Origin: Arenicola marina
Taxonomy: Eukaryota > Annelida > Polychaeta > Arenicolidae
NCBI GenBank assembly: GCA_964019135.1
Contig: OZ025255.1
Location: forward strand, 39,338,811 to 39,402,810
Length of the DNA stretch: 64,000 bases
Direction: 5' to 3'
Part shown: positions 48,701-61,600 of the stretch, piece after piece
Layout of the letters: every line of letters starts with the position of its first letter
Position numbering within the stretch: position 1 is the first letter of the stretch
The notes under the pieces: generated by a model
Told to the model about the DNA's origin: nothing
What the model saw: the letters and a program-made list of their open reading frames with translations, nothing else
The model's database searches: none
Translations under genes and position numbers: made by a program

Positions 48701-51328
48701 TCAGACCAACCATTTGGAGATACAAACCCAGTCGGTGTTTGGTGCCATATCCTCCTTGCATTCAGACCAACTATTTGAAGGTTCAAACCCTGTCGGTGTT
48801 TGGAGCCATAACCTCCTTGCATTCAGACCAACCATTTGGAGGTACAAACCCAGTCGCTGTTTGGAGCCATATCCTCCTTGCATTCAGACCAACCATTTGG
48901 AGGTTCAAACCCTGTCGGTTTTTGGAGCCATATCCTCATTTCATTCAGACCAACCATTTGGAGGTACAAAAACTGTCGGTGTTTGGAGCCATATCCTCCT
49001 TGCATTCAGACCAACCATTTGGAAATACAAACCCTGTCGGTGCTTGGAGCCATATCCTCATTTCATTCAGACCAACCATTTGGAGGTACAAACCCTGTCG
49101 GTGTTTGGAGCCATATCCTCCTTGCATTGAGACCAACCATTTGGAGGTTTAAACCATATCGGTGTTTGAAGCCATATCCTCCTTGCATTCAGACCAGCCA
49201 TTTAGAGGTTCAAACCCAGTCGGTGTTTGGTCCCATATCCTCCTTGCATTCAGACCTACCATTTGGAGGTACAAACCCTGTCGGTGTTTGGAACCATATC
49301 CGCATTTCATTCAGACCAACCATTTGGAGGCTTAAACCCTGTCGGTGTTTAGAGCCATATCCTCCTTGCAGTCAGACCAACCATTTAGAGGTTCAAACCC
49401 AGTCGGTGTTTGGTGCCATATCCTCCTTGCATTCAGACCAATTATTTGGAGGTACAAACCCAGTCGGTGTTTGGAGCCATATCCTCCTTGCATTCAGACC
49501 AACCATTTGGAGGTTTAAGCCCTGGTCGGTGTTTGGTGCCATAACCTCATTTCATTCAGACCAACCATTTGGAGGTACAAACCCAGTCGGTGTTTGATGC
49601 CATATCCTCCTTGCATTCAGACCAACCATTTGGAGATACAAACCCAGTCGGTGTTTGGTGCCATATCCTCCTTGCATTCAGACCAACCATTTGGAGGTAT
49701 AAACCATATCGGTGTTTGGAGCCATATCCTCCTTGCATTCAGACCAACCATTTAGAGTTTCAAACCCAGTCGGTGTTTGGTGCCATATCCTCCTTGCATT
49801 CAGACCAACCATTTGGAGGTTTAAACCCTGTCGGTGTTTGGCGCCATATCCTCCTTGCATTCAGACCAACCATTTGGAGGTTTAAACCCTGTCGGTGTTT
49901 GGAGCCATATCCTCCTTCCATTCAGACGAACCATTTGGAGGTTTAAACCCTGTCGGTGTTTGGAGCCATATCCTCCTTCCATTCAGACCAACCATTTGGA
50001 GGTACAAACCCAGTCGGTGTTTGGAGCCATATCCTCCTTGCATTCAGACCAACCATTTGGAGGTTTAAACCCTGTCGGTGTTTGGTGCCATATCCTCATT
50101 TCATTCAGACCAACCATTTGGAGGTACAAACCCTGTCGGTGTTTGGTGCCATATCCTCCTTGCATTCAGACCAACTATTTGGAGGTACAAACCCAGTCGG
50201 TGTTTGGTGCCATATCCTCCTTGCATTCAGACCAACCATTTGGAGGTATAAACCCAGTCGGTGTTTGGTGCCATATCCTCCTTGCATTCAGACCAACCAT
50301 TCAGAGGTTCAAACCCAGTCGGTGTTTGGTGCCATATCCTCCTTGCATTCCGACCAACCATTTGAAGGTTCAAACCCTGTCGGTGTTTGGAGCCATATCC
50401 TCCTTGCATTCAGACCAACCATTTGGAGGTACAAACCCTGTCGGTGTTTGGTGCCATATCCTCCTTGCATTCAGACCAACCATTTGGAGGTACAAACCCA
50501 GTCGGTGGTTGGAGCCATATCCTCCTTGCATTCAGACCAACCATTTGGAGGTACAAACCCTGTCGGTGTTTGGTGCCATATCCTCCTTGCATTCAGACCA
50601 ACCATTTGGAGGTACAAACCCAGTCGGTGTTTGGTGCCATATCCTCCTTGGATTCAGACCAACCATTTGGAGGTACAAACCCTGTCGGTGTTTGGTGCCA
50701 TATCCTCCTTGCATTCAGACCAACCATTTGAAGGTTCAAACCCTGTCGGTGTTTGGTGCCATATCCTCCTTGCATTCAGACCAACCATTTGGAGGTTCAA
50801 ACCCTGTCGGTGTTTGGTGCCATATCTTCCTTGCATTCAGACCAACCATTTGGAGGTACAAACCCAGTCGGTGTTTGGTGCCATATCCTCCTTGCATTCA
50901 GACCAACCATTTGGAGGTGCAAACCCTGTCGGTGTTTGGTGCCATGTCCTCCTTGCATTCAGACCAACCATTTGGAGGTACAAACCCTGTCGGTGTTTGG
51001 TGCCATATCCTCCTTGCATATAGACCAACCATTTGGAGGTACAAACCCAGTCGGTGTTTGGTGCCATATCCTCCTTGCATTCAGACCAACCATTTGGAGG
51101 TACAAACCCAGTCGGTGTTTGGTGCCATATCCTCCTTGGATTCAGACCAACCATTTGGAGGTACAAACCCAGTCTGTGTTTGGTGCCATATCCTCCTTGC
51201 ATTCAGACCAACCATTTGGAGGTTCAAACCCAGTCGGTGGTTGGAGCCATATCCTACTTGCATATAGACCAACCATTTGGAGGTACAAGCCCAGTCGGTG
51301 TTTGAAGCCATATCCTCCTTGCATTCAG
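42754..51328. repeat. 61-bp satellite array, ~140 units
   Basis: Units begin CATTCAGACCAACCATTTGG, continue AGGTACAAACCCTGTCGGTG and end TTTGGAGCCATATCCTCCTTG. Recurring variants are GGTTCAAA/GGCTTAAA, CCAGTC/CCCTGTC, TTTGGTGCC/TTTAGAGCC and CTCATTTCATTC. Since 61 is not divisible by three, three units make a 61-codon cycle. Minus-strand frames of 60 codons recur every 61 or 183 bp and plus-strand frames reach 510 codons. A one-base-short unit (GTCGGTGTTGGTGCC) at about 43670, 45200 and 47273 marks duplicated blocks. Blocks repeat at 2,073 bp (44776 and 46849) and 976 bp = 16 units (47393 and 48369). Confidence 0.97.
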
Positions 51329-53398
51329 AGATCGTATTGTACATATTATCTCATTTCACCGCCTTTTCACCGTCCCACGATCCGGTTTATTTTATGTGTG
51401 TACAAAGGTGGCATAAAACAACAATCCATCGTTTAAACTTCGTAACTAAGCCAAGCGTTGTGGGAACGGCATGTAATTCATCCAAGTTATTGGCGGTGTT
51501 ATCGCCATAATTGGAATGGTCAAGGTATGGAGGAGCCATGTCTCCAGGTGCAAGCCCTACGCTTTGTGAAAAAAACGAGATCTTCATTTTCAGCTTAAAG
51601 CTGCTGATACAATTTTTTTTAAATTATGATTTTCCAATCTATTGGACAAATAGTCTGATTGTGGGGGTCTGGAATAGGTAAGTTGTGACACGCGCCACAA
51701 GCATTTTTGAAAAATCGACATTCGACATTCACCCCCAAATTCCAAAACTGAGGATCTGAAAAAGCGACATCGATACAGGCATTTCAGAAAAAACGACACC
51801 GAACTTAGCCAAAAAGCTACGGAAAAGCACGGAACGTCGTGAAAATCGACATTTGACAATGAGAAAAACTCGACACTGGACCCCCCACACACACTTCCAC
51901 ACCCCTGATTGTGTGAATATACGGAGTGGGTGTGTTGTCACATGTTGCAAAGCCAACAACGGCAATATAGTCGAATTTCGCAAGAAAACCACAATTTCCC
52001 AGGATATGCACAATTTTGGCAAAAATACAAGTCCTTATCAACATGTCCTCATGCTTATTGCATATCATATGATCATACACCAAGAACCGATAAATATAAT
52101 TCCATGCATTTAATCACTAAATCACCAGACAAAAACAATACCTGTGCGTATCAACACGCAGTGAAATAAGGCGGGAGAAAGAGGAAAAGAAACAAAAACA
52201 AAAAAGAAATTGACACAAAGGAATCATCCGTTTAGACGTCACACAAAAACGGAAAAAAACACCCATCCAATTTACTCATCAATCTGCCGGAAATAGGTTT
52301 TCCCATCTCGTCCAGATGTGAGATTCGTCTTTCTTTCTTCTAAGTAAGCCTATCCCTTGGTACGGAGCAGTAGCGGTAACGAAAACTGATGGATATGCTG
52401 GAGATGCAGTTATAGCTACATGACATGGGCATTTATTCTATAGGCGTTAAACGATCTCGAAATATGGCTTAAATTGGGAATATCACGAAAATACAAAGCG
52501 TTAAGGCAGAAGAAACGATGACTTCGGGCATAACCTTGGACCTTTTTTCGAGGGCCGTCCCAACAGCCCAATGCGTTAGAGCGCTCGAAAACAATATCCA
52601 CTGCGATTTGGTTCAGACGTGTGCAGTATGCTCGACATAATGGCTTGGACGTAACATGTTCGGTACAATAGACAGCGTGGCTCAGACAAGGTCACCATAA
52701 TTACATGTTCCTAAATATAAATTCAATTGACGAACTATCTATTAATAAATGGTTTGATAAAGTAAGCTTAAAATCTTCAGTTTATTTTTGTAACAAAAAC
52801 ACTGATGCTTGCTAAAGGTGATTGATACGAAGCAACTGAGGCTATGTTATTGAGATTTGTGTAAACAATTAATCTGCACAGCGTTGTTATTAGGACGATT
52901 GGGCCAGATCTCTTGTTTGGCCTCCCTGGTGTAATGGTTAGCCCGCTAAACCGCAGATCAGGCTCAGGATTGGAATCCGGGTATGGGCACCTAATATGGA
53001 CATATTTCATCCGTCCTGACTTCATCGGGATGTGTCTTGGTCCAGTTTAACCCTTGTATGCCTAAAATCAACACAGAACACCAATTGCTTCGTTCATTCA
53101 AGAAAGCAGCAACTTAACTAATGTATTGCATTGACCTCTCCACCTAAACAGCACGACATAGGCGTTACTGGCCTTAAGCTGATGGGTACTGATGCTACAG
53201 TTCATTTGAATGTGCCGATTGGTCAAGATTAGCATTTAGAACTACATCATCGATGGCGCGGACGTATTAGAGAGACCCCACGTATAGCCATTTAATAACA
53301 CAAATCGCACTACTTTAAAAGCTTCCGTGTATCAATACTGAGCGACCTATGACCATTCAAAGCCGGCATATCAGGGTCGAGCAGTCCTCAATTGTCTG
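51329..53398. other. Unique sequence, no supported gene
   Basis: Several 60-100 codon frames without recognised domains. The interval 51700-51880 has scattered AAAA.CGACA words but no stable period. tRNA-like relics are noted at 52920-52990 and, more weakly, near 52565-52615. Confidence 0.5.
52920..52990 (+). mobile_element. tRNA-like relic (tRNA-derived SINE head or pseudogene)
   Basis: Length and layout are tRNA-like: GCCTCCCTGGTGTAATGGTT opens with an A box (TGGTGTAATGGTTAG), and GGATTGGAATCCGG near the end matches the B box at about 9 of 11 positions. The acceptor ends do not pair properly and the B box has two changes, so a functional tRNA is unlikely. Unrelated unique sequence follows; a SINE tail is not obvious. 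Confidence 0.5.
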
Positions 53399-53575
53399 TT
53401 GGGGCATTGTCCGAGGGGCGAGGGGGGGGGGCGGTTGTCTTGCTCCCGTTCTCAACGGGAGGGAGGGAGGGAGATTGTCAGGGGGTGGGGTACTGCCCCG
53501 GGGGGGGGGGATTGTCTAGGGGAAACTGACCTGGGGGGATTGTCCGGGGGGAGGGGAGTTGTCCTGCCCCCGCCA
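53399..53575 (+). repeat. G-rich degenerate repeat with GGGGGATTGTC words
   Basis: Runs of six to ten G alternate with ATTGTC or GTTGTC words at about 53406, 53433, 53473, 53510, 53538 and 53568. The spacing is irregular. Strong G-quadruplex potential by eye. Confidence 0.75.
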
Positions 53576-53950
53576 GAGACATCTGGGCTGATAGCATTTG
53601 CCAGCAGAGAAACGACCAGCGAACCTTCCGGGGGACACGTTTATGACTGACTGAAAGCAGTTATGGTATGTTTATCTGCACGACGTGAGAAGATGGTGGG
53701 AAGCCGCATCCGAGATGTGCGAGTGCTGAGTAGCTTCAAAGTGGACACGTTATTTGGGAACGCTAGACGCGGTAACTTTATTTGTTGGTGTTTAAGACCG
53801 AACCCTGGCCGGAAGCAGTCGCCGTGAGCAATAACAGGTGGATTATGGGTCTCGTCCGACACGTACGTACCTTGGGACTACCATAGGTATACGTTCCGTT
53901 GTGAGACTGTACAATATGCAATGATTGTTGTCATAAGTTGGTGACAGGAC
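53576..53950. other. Unique spacer, no supported gene
   Basis: A 73-codon minus-strand frame (53641-53862) has no recognised motif. Nothing else is seen. Confidence 0.45.
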
Positions 53951-54132
53951 GTAGGACACAGAAACAAGGAACCTCACCGCACGACCATGGCGCTGTGGGC
54001 CACAGAAACAAGGAACCTCACCGCACGACCATGGCGCTGTGGGCCACAGAAACAAGGAACCTCACCGCACGACCATGGCGCTGTAGGCCACAGAAACAAG
54101 GAACCTCACCGCACGACTATGGCGCTGTAGGC
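53951..54132 (+). repeat. 44-bp tandem repeat, four copies
   Basis: GAAACAAGGAACCTCACCGC starts at 53961, 54005, 54049 and 54093, exactly 44 bp apart. The junction word CTGTGGGCCACAG (53993-54005) is a perfect short palindrome in the first units and becomes CTGTAGGCCACAG in later ones. Confidence 0.95.
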
Positions 54133-54200
54133 CACTTTTCTGCACATTGACCTAAATTGTTCGGGAACCACGACAAAGACTTTTGGCGAAACATGCCCCA
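54133..54200. other. Short unique spacer between two arrays
   Basis: About 70 bp separate the 44-bp and 37-bp arrays. No feature seen. Confidence 0.6.
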
Positions 54201-55311
54201 GATGCAGGGGCAGAACCCACGACATGGTGGTCTGCAGCCATCTGGGGCAGAACCAACGACATGGTGGTCTGCAGCCATCTGGGGCAGAACCCACGACATG
54301 GTGGTCTGCAGCCATCTGGGGCAGAACCCACGACATGGTGGTCTGCAGCCATCTGGGGCAGAACCCACGACATGGTGGTCTGCGGCCATCTGGGGCAGAA
54401 CCCACGACATGGTGGTCTGCAGTCATCTGGGGTAGAACCCATGACATGGTGGTCTGCAGCCATATGGGGCAGAACCCACGACATGGTGGTCTGCGGCCAT
54501 CTGGGGCAGAACCCACGACATGGTGGTCTGCGGCCATCTGGGGCAGAACCCACGACATGGTGGTCTGCAGCCATCTGGGGCAGAACCCACGACATGGTAG
54601 TCTGCAGCCATCTGGGGCAGAACCCACGACATGGTGGTCTGCAGCCATCTGGGGCAGAACCCACGACATGGTGGTCTGCAGCCATCTGGGGCAGAACCCA
54701 CGACATGGTGGTCTGCAGCCATCTGGGGCAGAACCCACGACATGGTGGTCTGCAGCCATCTGGGGCAGAACCCACGACATGGGGGTCTGCGGCCATCTGG
54801 GGCAGAACCCACGACATGGTGGTCTGCGGCCATCTGGGGCAGAACCCACGACATGGTGGTCTGCAGCCATCTGGGGCAGAACCCACGACATGGTGGTCTG
54901 CAGCCATCTGGGGCAGAACCCACGACATGGTGGTCTGCAGCCATCTGGGGCAGAACCCACGACATGGTGGTCTGCAGCCATCTGGGGCAGAACCCACGAC
55001 ATGGTGGTCTGCAGCCATCTGGGGCAGAACCCACGACATGGTGGTCTGCGGCCATCTGGGGCAGAACCCACGACATGGTGGTCTGCAGCCATCTGGGGCA
55101 GAACCCACGACATGGTGGTCTGCAGCCATCTGGGGCAGAACCCACGACATGGTGGTCTGCAGCCATCTGGGGCAGAACCCACGACATGGTGGTCTGCAGC
55201 CATCTGGGGCAGAACCCACGACATGGTGGTCTGCAGCCATCTGGGGCAGAACCCACGACATGGTGGTCTGCAGCCATCTGGGGCAGAACCCACGACATGG
55301 TGGTCTGCAGC
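54201..55311. repeat. 37-bp minisatellite array, 30 units
   Basis: Units read GGCAGAACCCACGACATGGT then GGTCTGCAGCCATCTGG. The array is very homogeneous: most differences are CTGCAG to CTGCGG, plus a few singletons (54241-54260, 54421-54470, 54599, 54783). Because 37 is not divisible by three, three units give a 37-codon cycle, and all three frames on both strands stay open, giving frames up to 395 codons. These are not credible genes. Confidence 0.97.
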
Positions 55312-55619
55312 TCCGCCCGTTTACTTAGATCTATTTAAGTGAAGAGAGAGAGAGAGGGGAAAGTGAGGGAGAGAGAGAGACTGAGGGAAATATAGACAAC
55401 CCGAGAGATAGAAAAAAACAAAGAAAACAAGGAGAGATGAATACTATAACAAAGGAGATCAGATAAGAGAGAAGAAGAAAGAAATGAAGAGTGAGGGGGA
55501 GCGAGATGAAGAGAGAGAGAGAGAGATAGCTTCTCTATGCATGCAATGTAGGAGCTGAAGAATGGTCTGGGATGGCCAGACGGCGTGAAGCTTGAGAGGC
55601 AGAGACCGCATGGAGATAG
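55312..55619 (+). repeat. GA-rich low-complexity spacer
   Basis: Runs of GAGA (55342-55356, 55371-55380, 55511-55527) are mixed with short unique words. It links the 37-bp array to the 50-bp array and has the same purine bias as the latter. Confidence 0.7.
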
Positions 55620-58600
55620 CAGGTGGACAGGACAAGGCAAGGCTGAGAGGAGGGGACCGAGGGGAGAGAGAGGTGGATAGGGCAAGGCAAGGCTGAGAGG
55701 CGGGGACCGAGGGGAGAGGGAGGTGGACGGGACAAGACAAGGGTGAGAGGAGGGGAGGGGACAGATAGGTGGACAGGACAAGGCAAGGCTGAGAGGAGGG
55801 GACCGAGGGGAGAGAGAGGTGGACGGGACAAGGCAAGGCTGAGAAGCGGGGACCGAGGGGAAAGAGAGGTGGACGGGACAAGGCAAGGCTGAGAGGAGGG
55901 GACCGAGGGGAGAGAGAGGTGGACAGGACAAGGCAAGGCTGAGAGGAGGGGACCGAGGGGAGAGAGAGGTGGACAGGACAAGGCAAGGCTGAGAGGAGGG
56001 GACCGAGGGGAGAGAGAGGTGGACGGGACAAGGCAAGGCTGAGAAGCGGGGACCGAGGGGAGAGAGAGGTGGACGGGACAAGGCAAGGCTGAGAGGAGGG
56101 GACCGAGGGGAGAGAGAGGTGGACAGGACAAGGCAAGGCTGAGAGGAGGGGACCGAGGGGAGAGAGAGGTGGACAGGACAAGGCAAGGCTGAGAGGAGGG
56201 GACCGAGGGGAGAGAGAGGTGGACGGGACAAGGCAAGGCTGAGAGGAGGGGACCGAGGGGAGAGGGAGGTGGACGGGACAAGGCAAGGCTGAGAAGCGGG
56301 GACCGAGGGGAGAGAGAGGTGGACAGGACAAGGCAAGGCTGAGAGGAGGGGACCGAGGGGAGAGAGAGGTGGACGGGACAAGGCAAGGCTGAGAGGAGGG
56401 GACCGAGGGGAGAGAGAGGTGGATAGGGCAAGGCAAGGCTGAGAGGAGGGGACCGAGGTGAGAGGGAGGTGGACGGGACAAGGCAAGGTTGAGAGGAGGG
56501 GACCGAGGGGAGAGGGAGGTGGACGGGACAAGGCAAGGCTGAGAAGCGGGGACCGAGGGGAGAGAGAGGTGGACAGGACAAGGCAAGGTTGAGAGGAGGG
56601 GACCGAGGGGAGAGAGAGGTGGACGGGACAAGGCAAGGCTGAGAAGCGGGGACCGAGGGGAGAGAGAGGTGGACGGGACAAGGCAAGGCTGAGAGGAGGG
56701 GACCGAGGGGAGAGAGAGGTGGACAGGACAAGGCAAGGCTGAGAGGAGGGGACCGAGGGGAGAGAGAGGTGGACAGGACAAGGCAAGGCTGAGAGGAGGG
56801 GACCGAGGGGAGAGAGAGGTGGACGGGACAAGGCAAGGCTGAGAGGAGGGGACCGAGGGGAGAGGGAGGTGGACGGGACAAGGCAAGGCTGAGAAGCGGG
56901 GACCGAGGGGAGAGAGAGGTGGACAGGACAAGGCAAGGCTGAGAGGAGGGGACCGAGGGGAGAGAGAGGTGGACGGGACAAGGCAAGGCTGAGAGGAGGG
57001 GACCGAGGGGAGAGAGAGGTGGATAGGGCAAGGCAAGGCTGAGAGGAGGGGACCGAGGTGAGAGGGAGGTGGACGGGACAAGGCAAGGTTGAGAGGAGGG
57101 GACCGAGGGGAGAGGGAGGTGGACGGGACAAGGCAAGGCTGAGAAGCGGGGACCGAGGGGAGAGGGAGGTGGACGGGACAAGGCAAGGCTGAGAAGCGGG
57201 GACCGAGGGGAGAGGGAGGTGGACGGGACAAGGCAAGGCTGAGAAGCGGGGACCGAGGGGAGAGGGAGGTGGACGGGACAAGGCAAGGTTGAGAGGAGGG
57301 GACCGAGGGGAGAGGGAGGTGGACGGGACAAGGCAAGGTTGAGAGGAGGGGACCGAGGGGAGAGGGAGGTGGACGGGACAAGGCAAGGCTGAGAGGCGGG
57401 GACCGAGGGGAGAGGGAGGTGGACGGGACAAGGCAAGGCTGAGAAGCGGGGACCGAGGGGAGAGGGAGGTGGACGGGACAAGGCAAGGTTGAGAGGAGGG
57501 GACCGAGGGGAGAGAGAGGTGGACAGGACAAGGCAAGGCTGAGAGGAGGGGACCGAGGGGAGAGAGAGGTGGACAGGACAAGGCAAGGCTGAGAGGCGGG
57601 GACCTAGAGGAGAGAGAGGTGGACAGGACAAGGCAAGGCTGAGAGGAGGGGACCGAAGGGAGAGAGAGATGGACAGGACAAGGCAAGATTGAGAGGAGGG
57701 GCCCGAGAGGAGAGAGAGGTGGACAGGACAAGGCAAGGTTGAGAGGAGGGGACCGAGGGGAGAGAGAGGTGGACAGGACAAGGCAAGGCTGAGAGGAGGG
57801 GACCGAGTGGAGAGAGAGGTGGACAGGACAAGGCAAGGCTGAGAGGCGGGGACCTAGAAGAGAGAGAGGTGGACAGCACAAGGCCAGGCTGAGAGGCGGG
57901 GACCGAGGGGAGTGGGAGGTGGACGGGACAAGGCAGGGCTGAGAGGCGGGGACCGAGGGGAGAGAGAGGTGGACGGGACAAGTCAAGGGTGAGAGGAGGG
58001 GAGGGGACAGAGAGGTCGACAGGACAAGGCAAGGCTGAGAGGAGGGGACCGAGGGGAGAGAGAGGCGGACGGGACAAGTCAAGGCTGAGAGGAGGGGAGG
58101 GGACAGAGAGGTGGGCAGGACAAGGCAAGGTTGAGAGGAGGGGACCGAAGGGAGAGCGAGGTGGACATGACAAGGCAAGGCTGAGAGGCGGGGACCGAGG
58201 GGAGAGAGAGGTGGACAGGACAAGGCAAGGTTGAGAGGAGCGGACCGGGGGGAGAGAGAGATGGACAGGACAAGGCAAGGCAGAGAGGAGGAGACCGAGA
58301 GGAGAGAGAGGTGGACTCGACAAGGCAAGGCTGAGAGGAGTGGACCGAGGGGAGAGAGAGGTGGACAGGACAAGGCAAGGCTAAGAGGAGGGGACCGAGG
58401 TGAGAGAGAGGTGGACGGGACAAGTCAAGGCTGAGAGGAGGGGAGGGGACAGAGAGGTGGACAGGACAAGGCAAGGTTGAGAGGAGGGGACCGAGGGGAG
58501 AGAGAGGTGGACACATCAAGGCTCAGAGGAGGGGAGGGGACAGAGAGGTGGACAGGACAAGGCAAGGTTGAGAGGAGGGGACGGAGGGGAGAGAGAGGTG

Positions 58601-61600
58601 GACGGGACAAGTCAAGGCTGAGAGGAGGGGAGGGGACAGAGAGGTGGACAGGACAAGGCAAGGTTGAGAGGAGGGGACCGAAGGGAGAGCGAGGTGGACA
58701 GGACAAGGCAAGGCTGAGTGGCGGGGACCGAGGGGAGAGAGAGGTGGACAGGACAAGGCAAGGTTGAGAGGAGTGGACCGAGGGGAGAGAGAGGTGGGCA
58801 GGACAAGGCAAGGCTGAGAGGAGGGGACGGAGGGGAGAGAGAGGTGGACAGGACAAGGCAAGGCTGAGAGGAGGGGACCGAGAGGAGAGATCGGTGGACA
58901 GGACAAGGCAAGGCTAAGAGGAGGGGACCGAGGGGAGAGAGAGGTGGACGGGACAAGTCAAGGCTGAGAGGAGGGGAGTGGACAGAGAGGTGGACAGGAC
59001 AAGGCAAGGTTGAGAGGAGGGGACCGAGGGGAGAGAGAGGTGGACAAGTCAAGGCTCAGAGGAGGGGAGGGGACAGAGAGGTGGACAGGACAAGGCAAGG
59101 TTGAGAGGAGGGGACCGAGGGGAGAGAGAGGTGGACAAGTCAAGGCTCAGAGGAGGGGAGGGGACAGAGAGGTGGACAGGACAAGGCAAGGTTGAGAGGA
59201 GGGGACCGAGGGGAGAGAGAGGTGGACAGAACAAGGCAAGGCTCAGAGGAGAGGACCGAGGGGAGAGAGAGGTGGACAGGACAAGGCAAGGTTGTGAGGA
59301 TGGGACCGAGGGGAGAGAGAGGTGGACAGGACAAGGCAAGGCTGAGAGGAGGGGACCGAGGGGAGAGAGAGGTGGACAGGACAAGGCAAGGCTGAGAGGC
59401 GGGGGCCGAGGGGAGGGAGAGGTGGACAGGACAAGGCAAGGTTGAGAGGAGAGGACCGAGGGGCAAGGGAGGTGGACAGGACAAGGGAAGGCTGAGAGGA
59501 GGGGACCGAGGGGAGAGAGAGGAGGACAGGACAAGGCAACGCTGAGAGGAGGGGACTTAGAGGAGAGAGAGTTGGACAGGACAAGGCAAGGCTGAGAGGA
59601 GGGGACCGAGGGGAGAGAGAGGTGGACAGGACAAGGCAAGGCTGAGAGGCGGGGACAGAGGGGAAAGAGAGGTGGGCAGCACAAGGCAAGGCTGAGAGGA
59701 GGGGACCGAGGGGAGAGAGAGGTGGACAAGACAAGGCAGGGCTGAGAGGAGGTGACGGAGGGGAGAGAGAGGTGGACAGGACAAGGCAAGGCTGAGTGGA
59801 GGGGACCGAGGGGAGAGAAAGGTGGACAGGACAAGGCAAGGCTGAGAGGAGGGGACCGAGGGGAGAGAGAGGTGGACGGGACAAGGCAAGGGTGACAGGA
59901 GGGGAGGGGACAGACAGGTGGACAGGACAAGGCAAGGCTGAGAGGAGGGGACCGAGGGGAGAGAGAGGTGGACGGGACCAGTCAAGGGTGAGAGGAGGGG
60001 AGGTGACAGAGAGGTGGACAGGACAAGGCAAGGTTGAGAGGAGGGGACCGAGGGGACAGAGAGGTCGACAGGACAAGGCAAGGCTGAGAGGAGGGGACCG
60101 AGGGCAGAGAGAGGTGGACAGGACAAGGCAAGGCTGAGAGGCGGGGACCGAGGGGAGAGAGAGGTGGACAGGACAAGGCGAGGTTGAGAGGAGCGGACCG
60201 GGGGGAGAGAGAGGTGGACAGGACAAGGCAAGGTTGCGAGGAGGGGACCGAGGGGAGAGAGAGGTGGACAGGACAAGGCAAGGCTGAGAGGAGGGGACCG
60301 AGCGGAGAGAGAGGTGGACAGAACAAGGCAAGGCTGAGAGGCCGGGGCCGAGGGGAGGAAGAGGTAGACAGGACAAAGGCAAGGTTGAGAGGAGGGGACC
60401 GAGTGGAGAGAGAGGTGGACAGGACAAGGCAAGACTGAGAGGAGGGGACTTAGAGGAGAGAGAGGTGGACAGGACAAGGCAAGGCTGAGAGGAGGGTCCG
60501 AGGGGAGAGAGAGGTGGACAGGACAAGGCAAGGCTGAGAGGAGGGGACGGAGGGGAGAAAAAGGTGGACAGGACAAGGCCAGGTTGAGAGGAGAGGACCG
60601 AGGGGAGAGAGAGGTGGACAGGACAAGGCAAGATTGAGAGGAGGGGACCGAGAGGAGAGAGAGGTGGACAGGACAAGGCAAGGTTGAGAGGAGGGGACCG
60701 AGGGGAGAGAGAGGTGGACAGGACAAGGCAAGGCTGAGAGGAGGGGACCGAGGGGAGAGAGAGGTGGAAAGGACAAGGCAAGGCTGAGAGGAGGGGACCT
60801 AGAGGAGAGAGAGGTGGACAGCACAAGGCCAGGCTGAGAGGCGGGGACCGAGGGGAGAGGGAGGTGGACGGGATAAGGCAGGGCTGAGAGGCGGGGACCG
60901 AGGGGAGAGAGAGGTGGACGGGACAAGGCAAGGGTGAGAGGAGGGGAGGGGACAGATAGGTGGACAGGACAAGGCAAGGCTGAGAGGAGGGGACCGAGGG
61001 GAGAGAGAGGTGGACGGGACAAGTCAAGGCCGAGAGGAGGGCAGGGGAGAGAGAGGTGGACAGGACAAGGCAAGGCTGAGAGGATGGGACCGAGGGGAGA
61101 GAAAGGTGGACAAGACAAGGCAAGGTTGAGAGGAGCGGACCGGGGGCAGAGAGAGATGGACGGGACCAGTCAAGGGTGAGAGGAGGGGAGGTGACAGAGA
61201 GGTGGACAGGACAAGGCAAGGTTGAGAGGAGGGGACCGAGGGGACAGAGAGGTCGACAGGACAAGGCAAGGCTGAGAGGAGGGGACCGAGGGGAGAGAGA
61301 GGTGGACATGACAAGGCAAGGCTGAGAGGCGGTGACCGAGGGGAGAGAGAGGTGGACAGGACAAGGCAAGGTTGAGAGGAGCGGACCGGGGGGAGAGAGA
61401 GGTGGACAGGACAAGGCAAGGTTGCGAGGAGGGGACCGAAGGGAGAGAGAGGTGGACAGGACAAGGCAAGGCTGAGAGGAGGGGACCGAGCGGAGAGAGA
61501 GGTGGACAGAACAAGGCAAGGCTGAGAGGCCGGGGCCGAGGGGAGAGAGAGGTGGACAGGACAAAGGCAAGGTTGAGAGGAGGGGACCGAGGGGAGAGAG

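Noticed and set aside
42754..51344. Dozens of 60-codon minus-strand frames and a 510-codon plus-strand frame
   Set aside because: Their recurrence at 61 or 183 bp matches the 61-bp unit; they are the same unit read repeatedly.
54106..55342. Six-frame open region with W/H/P-rich peptides
   Set aside because: A product of the 37-bp repeat, not of coding constraint; both strands and all frames are equally open.
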